Source: Nyssa sinensis
Taxonomy: Eukaryota; Streptophyta; Magnoliopsida; Cornales; Nyssaceae
Direction: 5' to 3'
DNA: 64,000 nucleotides
NCBI GenBank assembly: GCA_008638375.1
Contig: CM018035.1
Location: 20,711,320 to 20,775,319, forward strand
Each line of letters opens with the position of its first letter. Within the stretch, counting starts at the first letter, position 1. A program made the position numbers and the translations under genes. The notes under the pieces are model-generated. The model made no database searches. It was not told the DNA's origin and was given only the letters and a program-made list of their open reading frames with translations. This document shows, piece after piece, positions 34,245 to 46,468 of this stretch.

Positions 34245-37200
34245 ATGAAGATCCAGTTAACCTCAACCACCAAGCTGTTCAATTCCCAAATATTTCTCAA
34301 TAGCTTCATCAGTTATTTTCTTTTATTTGGATCTGGTTTAGTCATTGTAATTACCCTCAGTTTCTATCTCAAAGATTTTCCTTTTAACTCTCCATTCAAG
34401 CAATTCTCTATCCAAACATCTCTACTATCACCACCACCACCTGCAGCTCCACCGCCACAACCAATTTTAACATCCACATCTCCAAAGCAGACAAAGCCAC
34501 CTCCAGCTTCGCAGCCACAACCAATTATATCCTCCAACTATTCATATCAGACCAAAAATGCCAGTCCAATTGACTTAAAAGAATATCTAAAGCCACCCAA
34601 CACCACACATGACATGGAAGATGAAGAGCTGCTTTGGAGAGCTTCAATGGTACCTCGGATTCACCAGTATCCATTCGACTGTGTACCAAAGGTTGCTTTC
34701 TTGTTTCTAACAAGAGGAGATTTGCCATTGGCAGCTCTGTGGGAGATGTTTTTTAAAGGGCATGAAGGGCTTTACTCCATTTATGTGCATTCCCAACCAT
34801 CCTTCAATGGAACAGTGCCTGAAACATCGGTGTTTCATGGCCGCAGAATCCCAAGCAAGGTCAGTTTTAACACTAGTTTTCTTCATTTTAGTTAACTTTG
34901 GATATTATTAGCTTACAGTCCAATACCTTGCATTGAAATAAACAAATTATGGAAGCTATATAATCCAATTACTCATGCCGTCAGCTCTTTGAAATTTTGA
35001 GGTCAAACATGTATAGTTATCACATACAACAGATATTAACCACCCAAAATGCGTTTTTGTGCGTGGGGTTCATCAAAGCATGATTAAGTGTTTTGTTACA
35101 ATGTAGTTATTCAACAAGTTACAGTTACAGAATTTTGCAAAAGTCTCAAAAACTTGTTTTTCCAAACATTTTTAACCTTGTACACACTTATATTCTTAGA
35201 CCATTACTCGTATACAATACAAAAGATGAAAGAGAAAATTCACATTTGCACAATTTTTATCAAACATTCCAGTAATCAAACCTCTAGAGAAAGGGCATAG
35301 CCAGGAATTTATAATGGAGGCGGTTAATATCAAGCCAAAATATAATAAACATCTAAATAGACCAAAAAATTATTAGGGTGAGTTGGGATTGAAATTGGTC
35401 AACAAAGAGAAAAGAAGAGACGAGATTGACATTTGACTACAGAAAAAAGATTAATAAATTAAAATTGAATTGTGCCAAAAATTTGAAGTGGGTTAGGTTC
35501 AAATGGATGAAAATTTTATATATGCACATTATTTTTTTCAAATTTCTGAGGGTTACGTTATAGGCCTCCCAAGCCAACATGCAGTACTTCTTCCTTCGTT
35601 AATAATCAATTTTCCAGAATCCTGAAGCTCCTGGGAACATGTTAGTAACCCATTTCTTCCACGTCTTTTAATCCTTGTTGCTTGAAATCCACGCATTCAA
35701 GTGAATTTGTAATATATAATTCAAGGTCCAACTAAATATGGACACAATTATTGGAAAAAAAACCTGTCTAGTTGAAACTAATACCCATGATTAGGTGTAT
35801 CTGACAATTTTAGCCTATGGTTTGTCGACATATTATGGTTTTGGACATCACCACAAAGTCGTGCTGAAGATGAGCTATTTAACAGTATGGTTGGTGGAAG
35901 GTTAGGGAAGGTCAACTACTGATATTTCCATTTTATTCTTAGTTTATTTCATCTACTGAATTACATATTTAAAACCTAGCTATATTGCTAAATTTGTCAA
36001 GTGCAATGGTGCAAGTAGTTGGTACAACTGTGAACAGTAGCACTTGTTTTGATAGCAGGAAAATAGTACTTACAGCATCTCTAACCTTAAAATTTTGAAC
36101 CATGTCACTATGAACAAATAACCAAGAGTCCATTCTTGCAATACTCATCAACAGGATTCCCAAAACCCTTATGATGTAGAAGAAGTGGCAACGGCAGAGT
36201 CATATGGAGATTGGGGTGGGTTATAACCCCAAATTTTGGTAATGTTTTTTCCTACATGTAAAATTTGGCCCTTTTTAAATTAGTTCATTTCAAAATTTAG
36301 ACTCAACTCAATCTTTACCTATCTTAATCTCATCGTTTCTCATACCATAATTTTGGCCCACCCCAAAAAAAATTTCACTAAAACGTTCTAAACTAAAACT
36401 TTAGTTCACCTAAAATTTTCTATCCCCCTCCCCCGGCTAAATTTTTCATGGCTCTGCCTTTGGTATGACTTCTTGGAACAATGTGAACATCACAAGTCTC
36501 ATTTAAAGTCAAAGTACTTTTTTTTTAGTCTCATTCAAAGTCAAAATATTAGTAGACGCAATTTTATCAGTTCCGTTTTTGGGAGTTTAATACCCTTACT
36601 TTTAGTGGCAGATCTAGACTATGGATTTAGTAGGGAAAAAAATTCAAAAATTATAATTTAAGGAAAATTTTTATGAAAATATAAAAATTTAAGGGGGGCA
36701 AATCCTAAATTTTTTTAAAAAAATTCTATTAAAACTAAGGGTAAAAAGTGAATTTTTAAAAATTTTGGGAGGGGGCATTGCCCCCATTAGGCTTGCTGTG
36801 GCTTTGCCACTGCTTACTTTTGACCCAAAACAAGGAGACATACTAAATTCACCACCTCATGGTCATGACCAAAATTACTTTTGGTCAAATTCTTTCGTTT
36901 AGCTATTTAATTAGCTGTTTTTACTATTTATAAAAAAATTTAGACTGTCAGTTATTTCACCTTGAAAAGTCAAAATGAGATATCGTTTGTAGCTATGTTC
37001 TTCTTTCTTATCTAGTTTCCTAATATAGGCTCAATTGTAAAAAATCTCAATTTTGATTTGTTCTGAATTTCTTAGTTTTCTAATTCTATTAGGACTAGAC
37101 CTATAAACGGGCAGGGTCGGACCCGGCCCAACCCAGACCCAAAAACAAGACCCGATCCGGACCTATTAAAAACTAATTAAACGGGCCGGGTAGAGGATTA

Positions 37201-39190
37201 TTTTTATTCCAATTTTAATTTATTCCTAATTTATTTAGTTTCTTTGTTTTATTAGAATTAGAATAGGAAATATAGGAATTAGTAGTTTCCTATTTCGAAT
37301 TATTAGTCTTTATAGTAATAGAATTCCTATAAAAATAGGAGATTTTATTTCCTAGTCAAAATATGAGTATTTTAGCACTATAAATATAATGTAAATAGGA
37401 TCATTATCATTAAGTTTTTTATCAATAATAATTAATTACGAATTTTAGAGAATTATTTTCTCTTGTTGGGTGGGTCCCTATGTTATTTGATTTTTAAGGA
37501 ATTCGACGGGTTCGATTCTCCTTCACATTTCCGTTCTGCATCATTTGGTATCAAAATGAGAATTTGCCTGGCTCAATGGCAAACGACAGAGTCAAGAACC
37601 CAAATTCCATTGACGTTCATTGTGGAGCAGAGGCTTTATGGGCAGCAATTGATGAACTAGGGCAACAATTAGCACATATCAACAATTAGGTTGGTGCTAT
37701 AGAACAGACGCTCAGTGCGACTCAATTTTAATGCCCCTAGAGACCCTTCAGTTGATAGGAACCGAGCCAAAGGATTTGCCCAAGGCTAGCCTAAAGACAG
37801 AATTATTCGCAATTACGAAAGACTTCTAAATTTTGATGGTAATTTTTATCTTGAAGACTTTCATGATTGTGTTTATGATTTGGATGATTGTCTTTGTGAT
37901 TTAAGATTGTTAGAAGAAAATTAATATTTTTGGGTTGAAGATAAACTTATTAGATTCGTGAAAAGATAGTAGCTTGATTTACACAGGCGTAGACAACTAT
38001 AAAGAAAAATATGTATTCTTTCATAGCCAAAAATGATGAAATTGTTGATAGATAAATTTTTGCCAAGAAATTATTTGCAAATCTTAGAAGATAAATACAA
38101 GTCAACTTGGGAAAGTACTAAGAAAGAAGGACGAGTAAAATCTAAAGTTGTTGAGCCTAATTTATAGATATTACACCATTGGAAGATGTGCTCATCCTTA
38201 CAAAGGACGTGCCCATCCCTACAGAAGACTCTTTTGTCATAAAAAATGAAGATTCAATTATTCCATGCCTTGAAGACCATCACAAGGAGTTGGAAGAAAA
38301 TCAAAAAGAAGAAAATAGTTCAAAATCAATTGATCAAAGTATGGATTTAGTGGAACTAATCGATTCTACAAATTCTTTTATTCAAAAGAAAGCAGAAATT
38401 TCTATGGTAGTTATCAATGTTAAAGAAGATTGAACTTGTAGTAGATCAAGAAGATAATTTTTGTTTTATTACAGGGACATTATTATCATCAGAAAAGGGC
38501 CTAAAATTACCGACTTCATGAAAGATGTGGTAAAAGAACTCCTTAAATATTTAGTTGTTCTTTAAAAGATTCAATTATTATTACCCGGTTATAGACAAGT
38601 TCAAGGTCATATACATCCATCCAGTCAACTCGAGGTCGAGTTGTATTCAAGTGAAGGAGACTAATGTAGGACCAATTTGGTATCCTAAAATTAAAGATAC
38701 TTGTTTTAGAGTTGTATTAGGATTGTTTAGTTTCCAATTTCAATTTATTCACAATTTATTTAGTTTCCTTATTTTATTAGAATTAGAATAGGAAATATAG
38801 GAATTAGTAGTTTCCTATTCGAATTATTAGTCTTTATTGTAGTAGGATTCTTATAAAAATAAGTTTTTGTTTCTTAGTCAAAATATGAGTATTTTAACAC
38901 TATAAATATAATGTAATAGGTTATTATCATTAAGTTTTTTTATCAACAAATATTAATTACGAATTTTAGAGAATTATTTTCTCTTGTTGGGTGAGGAATT
39001 CTCATATTACTTGATTTTTAAAAAATTTGACTTGTTCGATTTTCCTTTACGTTTCCATTCATATCATTAACAATCCTAATACAACTCTAAAACAAGTATC
39101 CTTAATTTTAGGATACCAAATCGGTCCTATATCAAGATCCTTCGAATAAGACTCGTTAAAGACCCGATTCGCTAAATTATTAACAAGCAT

Positions 39191-39228
<38 letters not shown>

Positions 39229-40420
39229 CTCTCTTACAATATTGAAGCTAGAGAATTTAATCCCCCAATAAAGTTACTACATATATAGATACATAAATAA
39301 AAGTTAGAGAGAGAGAGAGAGAGAGTCTTTGTGAAGTTGTCGTCTTTAACCTTCTAGTATTGTCTTGTGTTATGAAAATATTTTAGAAATCACTTTATAG
39401 AATTGTTTCATAAATCTAACTAACAATGCTATAGACTTGTGATTGCGAATCTTGTATCCTACAAGAAATTTACAACTTAGAAAGGAGAAAAAAGAAAGGC
39501 CTACTTGCATAGCCTGTCATATAAAAAAAAAAAACCCTAAGAGCTACCTATGCATAAGCCAAACTCATAATTTTTAAACTTGAGAAATATTTTAGAAAGA
39601 CCCTTTTTGTATAGTAAATTCTTAATTTGTTTCTGTAACTGAAGTCATAGAGTCCGAAACTCGATTATGTACGAGGAAAGTGCCAGCATCCAAAATATTC
39701 ATATAAATGATTATAACATTTTTCAACCATCATTTCCAAAATATTTCTAAAGTGAAATTTTGAAAATTGTGAAATTTGCTAAAATTTAAAATGGTATCTA
39801 GAAAATAAATTCATGACACAAATTTCATATTTGTACACATATTATTGCATATATAGTCACACAAGTATAAAATTTGTATGATAACACTCACATAAATCTC
39901 ACACATATATAAATATATATTCACAAACATTACTCAATAAATTATGTCACATATTGAATTTCATCTAAAAATGACAAGATGTTCAAATCAAAAGATCCAT
40001 TCTCTTATCTTCTTTTTAATTATAACTGTAACCAAACACATCATTTCATTTACATCATACAAAATAAACTATACAACCCACTTGATATTCACGATTGATT
40101 GATCCCATCTCCTCTTCGTACTTAAATTTTTCTTTTCTTTTTCCTTTTTTGAGAACACCAAAAAATGAGATCTAAAATCACACATCACAAAATCAAACCA
40201 AAGCCATTTGTAGTAGAAGAAATGAGTTTAATTCATTCAATGAAACTCACTCTCTCTTTTAACATAACATAGGACTCCAAAGGCAAAAAGTTTGATCATA
40301 TCATAACTAATGACCTTTCATACAGATAGATCAAAACACCAAGTGACCATGAGAGATGAGACCCATGGCCACTTTATTAGTTTATTCTAAAGATGAAAAC
40401 ACAGACACCACTGCTACAAC

Positions 40421-40461
<41 letters not shown>

Positions 40462-40740
40462 TATTTATAATATATATTATTTTTGTACACTTTTTTTTTT
40501 TTTTTTTGCAAACAGGTGGGGTTTTTGGGTCAAATACCTGGATTTAGGTCTGGGTCTAGTTGAGACATGTTTTAGTGGGTCCGGGTCCGGGTCCGGGTTG
40601 GTTTAGACCCATTTAAGCTTGACGGGTCCGGGTTCGGGTCTTAGAAGGTCTATCCAAACCCGACCCATTGACAGGCCTAATTAAGGCCTAATATAGAAAA
40701 TATATGAATTAACAGTTTAATATTCAAATTAACAGTCTTT

Positions 40741-40772
<32 letters not shown>

Positions 40773-43767
40773 AGTATCAAATTGTAGAAAAAATTTCTCT
40801 TGTTAGGTGAATACTATCCTTGTTACTTAAATTTAAAAAACTTAATGTGTTTAATTCTTTTCACATTTTTTGTGTTGCATCACCTTTTTATCACAAGAGC
40901 CTTGCCACGCTCTACAGGAGCAATAACACTATAACCGTTTCAGTTCAGCAAAGCACATTTGTCAAGGGTACTTTTGTTTTATTTTTTCCAATCTTGTTTT
41001 GTTTTTGTTTTCTTAATGATTTTGCTTTTCTTTTTCCAAAGGGGCATTATGTTTCATTTTTATGCAAGGAAATCGAAATGGAAGTACCCATAAAAAATAT
41101 TATACAAGTACAAAAGAAATTTAGAACTAAAAAAGAAAATAAAACAAATACTATCTTTTGGCACCGAATCACGCTGAAGCAGGTGTGCTTTTTAATCAAG
41201 ATCGAGCAACAATTTCATTTCCTATATTGCTTGGATTCTTGATGTAGATTAAGTGATTGAAGAATTTTTAAAATAGTGAAAATTTAAATAATTTAAATTG
41301 AAGTTAATTTTTGAATGAAAATAATCATCTCCACACATTTATATTCAAAATCATTATATTCTAATCAGAGATGACCAAACAATATTATACAATCATCATA
41401 TTCTTCAATTTGACTAATTAGATTTTTTTACTATTTATAGTAAGTTTTAGATTTGTAATTACTTTATCTAGGAAATTTTGAATTGAATTCTCTTTGCAAC
41501 TATGTTTTTCTTATATGATTTAGTTTGTAATTCTCTAAAAAGCCTTAGTTTGTATTTATTCTGAATTTTTCTATTTTTGGGATTTCTTAATTTTCTAATT
41601 GTTATAGGTCTAATATAGGGAATATAGGGAATTAGTAGATTCGTATTAGGATTAATAATATTCTTAGCTTATAAATATGATGTAAATAGTCTTTATTATT
41701 CAACTTATCGATAATATTTTAATTTCAAAATTTGAGAGTTCTCAAATTTCTCTCTTTTGGATGAGCAGTCATTTTGTTTATTGGTTATTAAGAAATTCGA
41801 CGTGTTTGATTCTCCTTAACGTTTTTATACTGCGTTAATTCTACACTTTTTATTTTCAGTCAAAAAGAGATTGCTAACCATCTTGCCCCCACCCATCTAC
41901 ATTCCTTTCTTCTTGTACTCTTTCTGTCCCTCCTCTCTCTCCTTCTAGTAGTGCAATTTGAGCAGGGCTAACTTGAGCTCGGCCAAATATTTTAAGACTT
42001 GTATTTTATTTTAAACACTTGGGTTGGAATTGAACAAAATAATTCAAGCCTGATCTAAATTAGGGTTGAACTTATGTTAAGACTTTGAGAACTCGAATCC
42101 AGCCCAAACCCAAATTCAATATTGGAAAAAATACTAAAAATAATTTTTTCAATCCAAAAAGTCCATGATATATTTTTTCTATCTAAAAGATCCAAAAAAG
42201 AAAATTTTAATACAAAAAAATCTAATTGTTAACTTCTATTTTAACACCATTAAAAAAATATTATTGATTAGACCAAATTAACCTTCAATATTCATTTTAA
42301 AAAATACTAAATAATAGATACAACAAATTCTTCAATCCCAAAAAAAAAAAAAAACAGTTTTTATTTATCTAGAATGCTTAAAAAAAAATTCTTTATAAAA
42401 TGTTATGATTTTTTGGGATTGAAAAATTTATTTTATATATTTTTTAGTATTGTTTTCTAAAATGTATCTTGAAGGTCATTTTAGTATGATCAGTAATATT
42501 TATTAATGGTGGTAAGATGGAAGTTAATAATTGAACTTTTTTGTATTAAAATTTTCTTTTTAAACTTTTTAGATAGAAAAAATATATCATAGATTTTTTG
42601 GATTAAAAAATTTATTTTAGAGACTTTTTAGTATTTTTCCCTTCAATATTTTATATATTACATTTTTTAATCTTTACTTATCCACCATTAGATTAATAAG
42701 AATTTCTTACAAGTATTACTATTTATATTTATATAATTTCAAAAACTTGTTTACCTTTAACATTTTTTTAAAATTAAATTTTGTTGAAAGAATTATTTAT
42801 CATTTTTTATTTTTTGAAAGGAGAAATTGACAAAAAATATTAGAACTTTTAGTATATAATTAAAATAAAAAAATAATTTATTAAAAAAATTATGAATAAA
42901 ATTTAAAAGTTGAAATTAATAATTGAATAAAATTATGAATAAAAAAATCTTATTTTTTTCTGGTTTAGAAACGGGCAGTTCTTACTGAAATGAGCTTGAT
43001 TTGGGCCCGCATACATTTCTTGTTTCTCTTTTCACTTGTGGATTGGGCTTCTGCTCATTCAAATGGCCTCAACCTCATGCATGTCATAGTAGAATACAAC
43101 ATGATGATCTTGGTCGATGATGCAGGTGGTAGAATGGGGGGAGTTTAACATGATCGAAGCGGAGCGCCGCCTATTAGCCAACGCTTTACTCGACTTCTCG
43201 AATCAACGCTTTGTTCTCCTCTCGGAGTCATGCATTCCCATTTTCAACTTCTCCACCATCTACACTTACCTCACGGGCTCAGACAAAAGCTTTGTGGAGG
43301 TCTACGATTTAGTGGGTCCGGTGGGCCGAGGCCGATATAATAGGAGGATGAAGCCAGTAATAAAGCTCGAGCAATGGCGAAAGGGCTCACAGTGGTTCGA
43401 AATGGACCGGGAACTCGCCGTCAAGGTAATCTCAGACCGACTGTATTTTCCGATATTTAAAAGGCATTGCAAGGGCTCGTGTATTGCAGATGAGCATTAC
43501 TTGCCTACATTGGTGAGTATAAAATTTTGGAAGAGGAATTCAAACAGGAGTTTGACTTGGCTTGACTGGTCAAAGGGTGGTTCTCACCCAGCTAAGTTTT
43601 GTAGATCAAAGGTGACCATTGAGTTGTTGAAGAAGATGAGATATGGAAGCTATTGTGAGTACAATGGAAAGAGCACCAATATTTGCTTCTTGTTTGCAAG
43701 GAAGTTCTTGCCTAGTTCTTTGGTTGGGCTATTGAGTTTAGCTCCAAAGGTAATGGAGTTCAATTGA
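34245..43767 (+). CDS. GT14 core-2/I-branching-like glycosyltransferase (2)
   Basis: This is a paralogue of the gene at 29831, in the same family and presumably also a Golgi type II membrane enzyme. Exons 34245-34859 and 43126-43767 are joined in phase 0 (AAG|GTCAGT donor; GATGCAG acceptor), giving 418 residues. Seen: a membrane anchor (about 22-43), a proline-rich stem (about 62-95), [52 protein letters not shown] and [11 protein letters not shown]. Exon 2 gives [83 protein letters not shown] and [12 protein letters not shown]. The intron is 8266 bp, against 1638 in the paralogue, through transposon insertion. Both exons are open and family motifs are kept, so the gene looks intact. Confidence 0.9.
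36191..36460. mobile_element. Possible MITE in GT14 (2) intron
   Basis: The left edge GGCAGAGTCATATGG and the reverse of the right edge GGCAGAGCCATGAAA form a short imperfect inverted repeat around an AT-rich interior without coding capacity. No clear target duplication is visible, so ends are approximate. Confidence 0.4.
36604..36812. mobile_element. 209-bp MITE with 9-bp target duplication
   Basis: The element starts AGTGGCAGATCTAG and ends TTTGCCACTG, inverted at the tips. It is flanked by CTTACTTTT on both sides (36595-36603 and 36813-36821). A 9-bp duplication suggests a Mutator-like source. There is no coding capacity. Confidence 0.7.
37200..39063 (+). mobile_element. Truncated gypsy element (LTR-gag fragment-LTR)
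   Basis: Related direct repeats at 37200-37540 and about 38664-39063 share TTATTAGAATTAGAATAGG, TCAAAATATGAGTATTTTA and GAGAATTATTTTCTCTTG. A primer-binding-like TTTGGTATCAAAATGAG follows the first (37544-37560). Between them is a decayed gag reading [17 protein letters not shown] and, at about 37799-37900, [21 protein letters not shown] more acidic open stretch follows at 38179-38433. There are stops and frameshifts throughout and no pol. Confidence 0.65.
38665..39135. repeat. Inverted repeat flanking 3' LTR-like copy
   Basis: The arm at about 38670-38731 (TAGGACCAATTTGGTATCC, then TAAAATTAAAGATACTTG) is the near-perfect reverse complement of about 39068-39133 (AACAATCCTAATACAACTC to ATACCAAATCGGTCCTA). 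This places about 62 bp of the LTR start in inverted orientation after the LTR end, with about 340 bases between the arms. Confidence 0.8.
41415..41830 (+). mobile_element. LTR-like copy in GT14 (2) intron
   Basis: Similar to the split copy at 36905-37095 plus 40680-40885 and to parts of 37200-37540. It contains TTTCTTAATTTTCTAATTG, GATGTAAATAGTCTTTATTA and the end region AATTCGACGTGTTTGATTCT. No internal domain is attached. Confidence 0.55.
42124..42641. mobile_element. Foldback MITE, 518 bp, 9-bp target duplication
   Basis: The whole element is a long inverted repeat. The left arm (42124-42340) starts GGAAAAAATACTAAAAA and the reverse of the right arm (42413-42641) starts GGGAAAAATACTAAAAA. 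The arms stay alignable inward to TCAATCCC/GGGATTGA, leaving a loop of about 75 bases. TTCAATATT flanks it on both sides (42115-42123 and 42642-42650). The tip and 9-bp duplication are typical of Mutator-like MITEs. It lies in the intron, 480 bases before exon 2. Confidence 0.88.
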
Positions 43768-44612
43768 TTGTGTATAGAAAAGTTCTTTTGTTTGATCATT
43801 GATTTGTATGTGTTGAATTGTAGGCCGGCCCAGTATGAAAGGCCACTAGATTCTTTTTCTTCTTCTTTTTTTCTTCCCATTTTACTAATTTATATTAAGA
43901 CAAATTTGTTTAATCATATTAATAATTTTGAAAAATTCACATAATTTATTGTATGTTATTGTTAGAGGATTCTCTAACAACTTTAAATTTTAAAAGAAGT
44001 TGGTAATTTATGATACCAGAATAGGCAGTATCCTCAATGACTATATGAATGTTACTTTATGAGTTGCAATGGTAATTGGCTTTCCGTATTAAATCTAATT
44101 TGTTGGAGTGCACTCGTAAATATATGGAAAAAAGAATTGAAGAAAAGAAAGGGTATGGAAGTCACATGTATAGATCTAGCATTGATCGACGGATTGTTGA
44201 AGTTCATTTTGTTTCATATGGGCATATTTTTTCGAGATTTAGTCATTTAAAAGGGCGAAGGTGATAATAAATGGTTTTAAAAAACAAGGTAATTTAAGAC
44301 TTATTTTTTTATTTTTGAGGCAAATTTTATTGTTTTGATTGAGAATTTAAATTATCATAACTTATCGCTCTATTATCCGCTTTTCGCGAATTATATATGC
44401 ATTTCATGTACTTTTTCGAAATCTAGTCATCTGAAACTGTCAAATGCAATTTTCGATGCATGTTTTGAGAAATAGGTCATTATAAGTCTCAATTTTTTAT
44501 TTTTGTTGCAAATTTCGCTGTTTTGTCTACGGATTCAATAGTTATAACTTGATGCTCTGTTATCTGATTTACGCAAATTTCATATATTTTTTCGAGATCC
44601 AGCCATCTGAAT
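43768..44612. repeat. 3' flank of GT14 (2), with ~180-bp diverged repeats
   Basis: No gene is seen. From about 44210 to 44612 a unit recurs with spacing 184 then 176 bases; it is recognised by TTTTTCGA followed by GAT or AAT and then TCTAGTCATCTGAA or a variant. Only three diverged copies exist, so this is not a satellite array. The last copy abuts the retrotransposon LTR. Confidence 0.55.
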
Positions 44613-46405
44613 TTTCACGACCCAAAATCCACCCTATGCGGATTAGAGGTCCGTGACTAGGTTTGCGGCCCGTGGGCCGTTTCCCCCCGTCAAAAGGATC
44701 TGAAATACTAAATAAGATTTTTTTTTTTTTAACAAAATATTTTATAGTCATCAGTAAATCTGGTAACATAGTCAAGTTATCATTTATACATGCCAAAAGA
44801 GCATAAGTGTTTATAATTATAGATCCTCCAAAACACAAACTGTCAAGACTGTGGTGACATAGGAGACATTAAGACTTTCAAGTATTCAGATTAATACAAA
44901 ACTTGCAAAAAACTACCAGTGGCTCGCAAGCATCTAGACCTCTTGAGCACCTGAGGGTCCTCCTACTTTTTGCTGTCCTGAAAAAAAATAGAGGGATGAG
45001 CTATCAAAGTTCAGTAAATAATTTCCTAACTTTGCTATGGGTCAGGATTAATTCACAAGAATGATAGAAGAAAGAGATAACAGATAGCCAGTCACCAAGA
45101 TATACAACAATGACTCGAGGGTCCAAAGAAAGGCATATCCCAACATATGGTACAAGAAGATGATAATAATCAATCAAAATGGGAACTAGCATGTCATGAT
45201 AATCTTCTGTCACAACAAATATGATAGCCAATCAAAAGTACATCAAGCTTGCTACAATATGATCATTCACGGGGCATAGAATATGATCATCTAATGAATA
45301 TAAAAAAGATCATATATTGAGTTCTAACAAAACAGATGTGTAAACCAAACAGGGCCCGGCATACCCCCAAAACGCACATTCAGATCCACCTCTCTATCCT
45401 GGGCTTACTGAATAGCGTAAGAGCTCTTTCATCACAAGTCCCAAAGGACACAAATGACCACGCAGGTCCAAAACGCCATTTGTCAATAGGTGGGCCGTTG
45501 TGACTGAGCATAACCCCAAGCACTTACAAAACGTCATGATCAACAAATACCACATAGGATATACAAACATGTGAATCAATCATGTTCTCAATCAACGAGT
45601 CATAACGTGTGTGGTATAATAAGATTTCCAACAACATGATATATCACAAGGTCACGACATGGCATACATGAAGGTATAATTAAGCTTAAATATCAACAAT
45701 CAAGTTCTCAATGATATGGGCAAGCAAATCAAATCCGAAGTACAGGCATCACAAATTGATTAACATCAATTCAAAGAATTTAGGATCATCAGGTAGGTAA
45801 TGGAGTACAATGTTGGCAGCATTAGAACAAAATGTGACATGGCTAAGGAAAAACTCATATTAAAGCGTAGGAGTTACTTACCTCAAAAATAATTCTCAGC
45901 AATTTTACTAATTCAAGTCTCATTCTTCTTCTCTTTAGAGGTTCCTATAAATCAGAAATTTAATCATTATTAACTTATTTTTAATTATCTAGGTCAATGC
46001 TAATGTTCATGATTTATTTAACTCTCTCGGGTATCGTTTAGCATATTTTTAAAGTTTTTAAATTTATACATCGATCTTAAGAATATTTTATTTGGGTAAA
46101 CGGATTCCACCGTTGAGTCCAGAACGTCCAATAAAATAAATCTAGACTTTCGCGGCTTCTCATTTGGCTTCGGGTACCCCTAAGGGTAAAATGGTAATTT
46201 CATATTTTATATGACTTAATTTTTTGGAGTCTTGTTTCTTGAAACGGACCCTGCCATTGGGTCCGGAATGGTCGAAATAGTCAAAATACACTATTTATTT
46301 ATTTGATTTGGACATTGTTTTATTTTGCTATTATTATATTAATTAAATTTATTTAATTTAATTAATTATATACTATATAATATTTTCGGTTAAAATGTTT
46401 AACAG

Positions 46406-46468
46406 TGGCTCAGTGGAAATGGGTGAGGGGTTTGGGTCTTCCACGTGCATAGGTTCTGAGGTCGAACC
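46406..46468 (+). other. tRNA-like A-box/B-box module, antisense in LTR
   Basis: TGGCTCAGTGG (46406-46416) matches a polymerase III A box and AGGTCGAACC (46459-46468) is a degenerate B box. It sits between the same kind of flanks (AT-rich on one side, AACCAAACAAACC on the other) as the modules in the LTRs at 8474-10801 and 55145-58276. Confidence 0.45.

Larger units (their letters stand above)
37096..40679. mobile_element. 3.6-kb hAT-like TIR element with nested retroelement
   Basis: The left tip reads TAGACCTATAAACGGG and the reverse of the right tip TAGGCCTGTCAATGGG, a common plant hAT-type end next to GGGTCCGGGTC runs. Flanks are ATTAGGAC (37088-37095) and ATTAAGGC (40680-40687), an 8-bp duplication with two mismatches. 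No transposase is seen. The interior holds a gypsy gag fragment between LTR-like repeats and CT/GA microsatellites (39191-39233 and 39305-39325). TA/TG repeats lie at 40424-40461. Confidence 0.55.
36905..40885 (+). mobile_element. LTR copy split by a hAT-like insertion
   Basis: The segments 36905-37095 and 40680-40885 together align with the LTR-like copy at 41415-41830 (shared TTTCTTA, TTTTCTAATT, CCTAATATAG or TCTAATATAG, and TCTCTTGTTRGGTG). The break falls exactly at the ends of the inserted element 37096-40679. The 530 bases between the two copies (40886-41414) have no recognisable gene and may be the internal part of a small non-autonomous LTR element. Confidence 0.55.

Noticed and set aside
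43117..43767. Separate short GT14 gene starting at ATG 43117
   Set aside because: It lacks membrane anchor and the N-terminal half, both of which are encoded by the exon at 34245-34859 with a matching phase-0 donor.
44210..44612. Centromeric-type 180-bp satellite
   Set aside because: Only three strongly diverged units; array size and similarity are far below a satellite.
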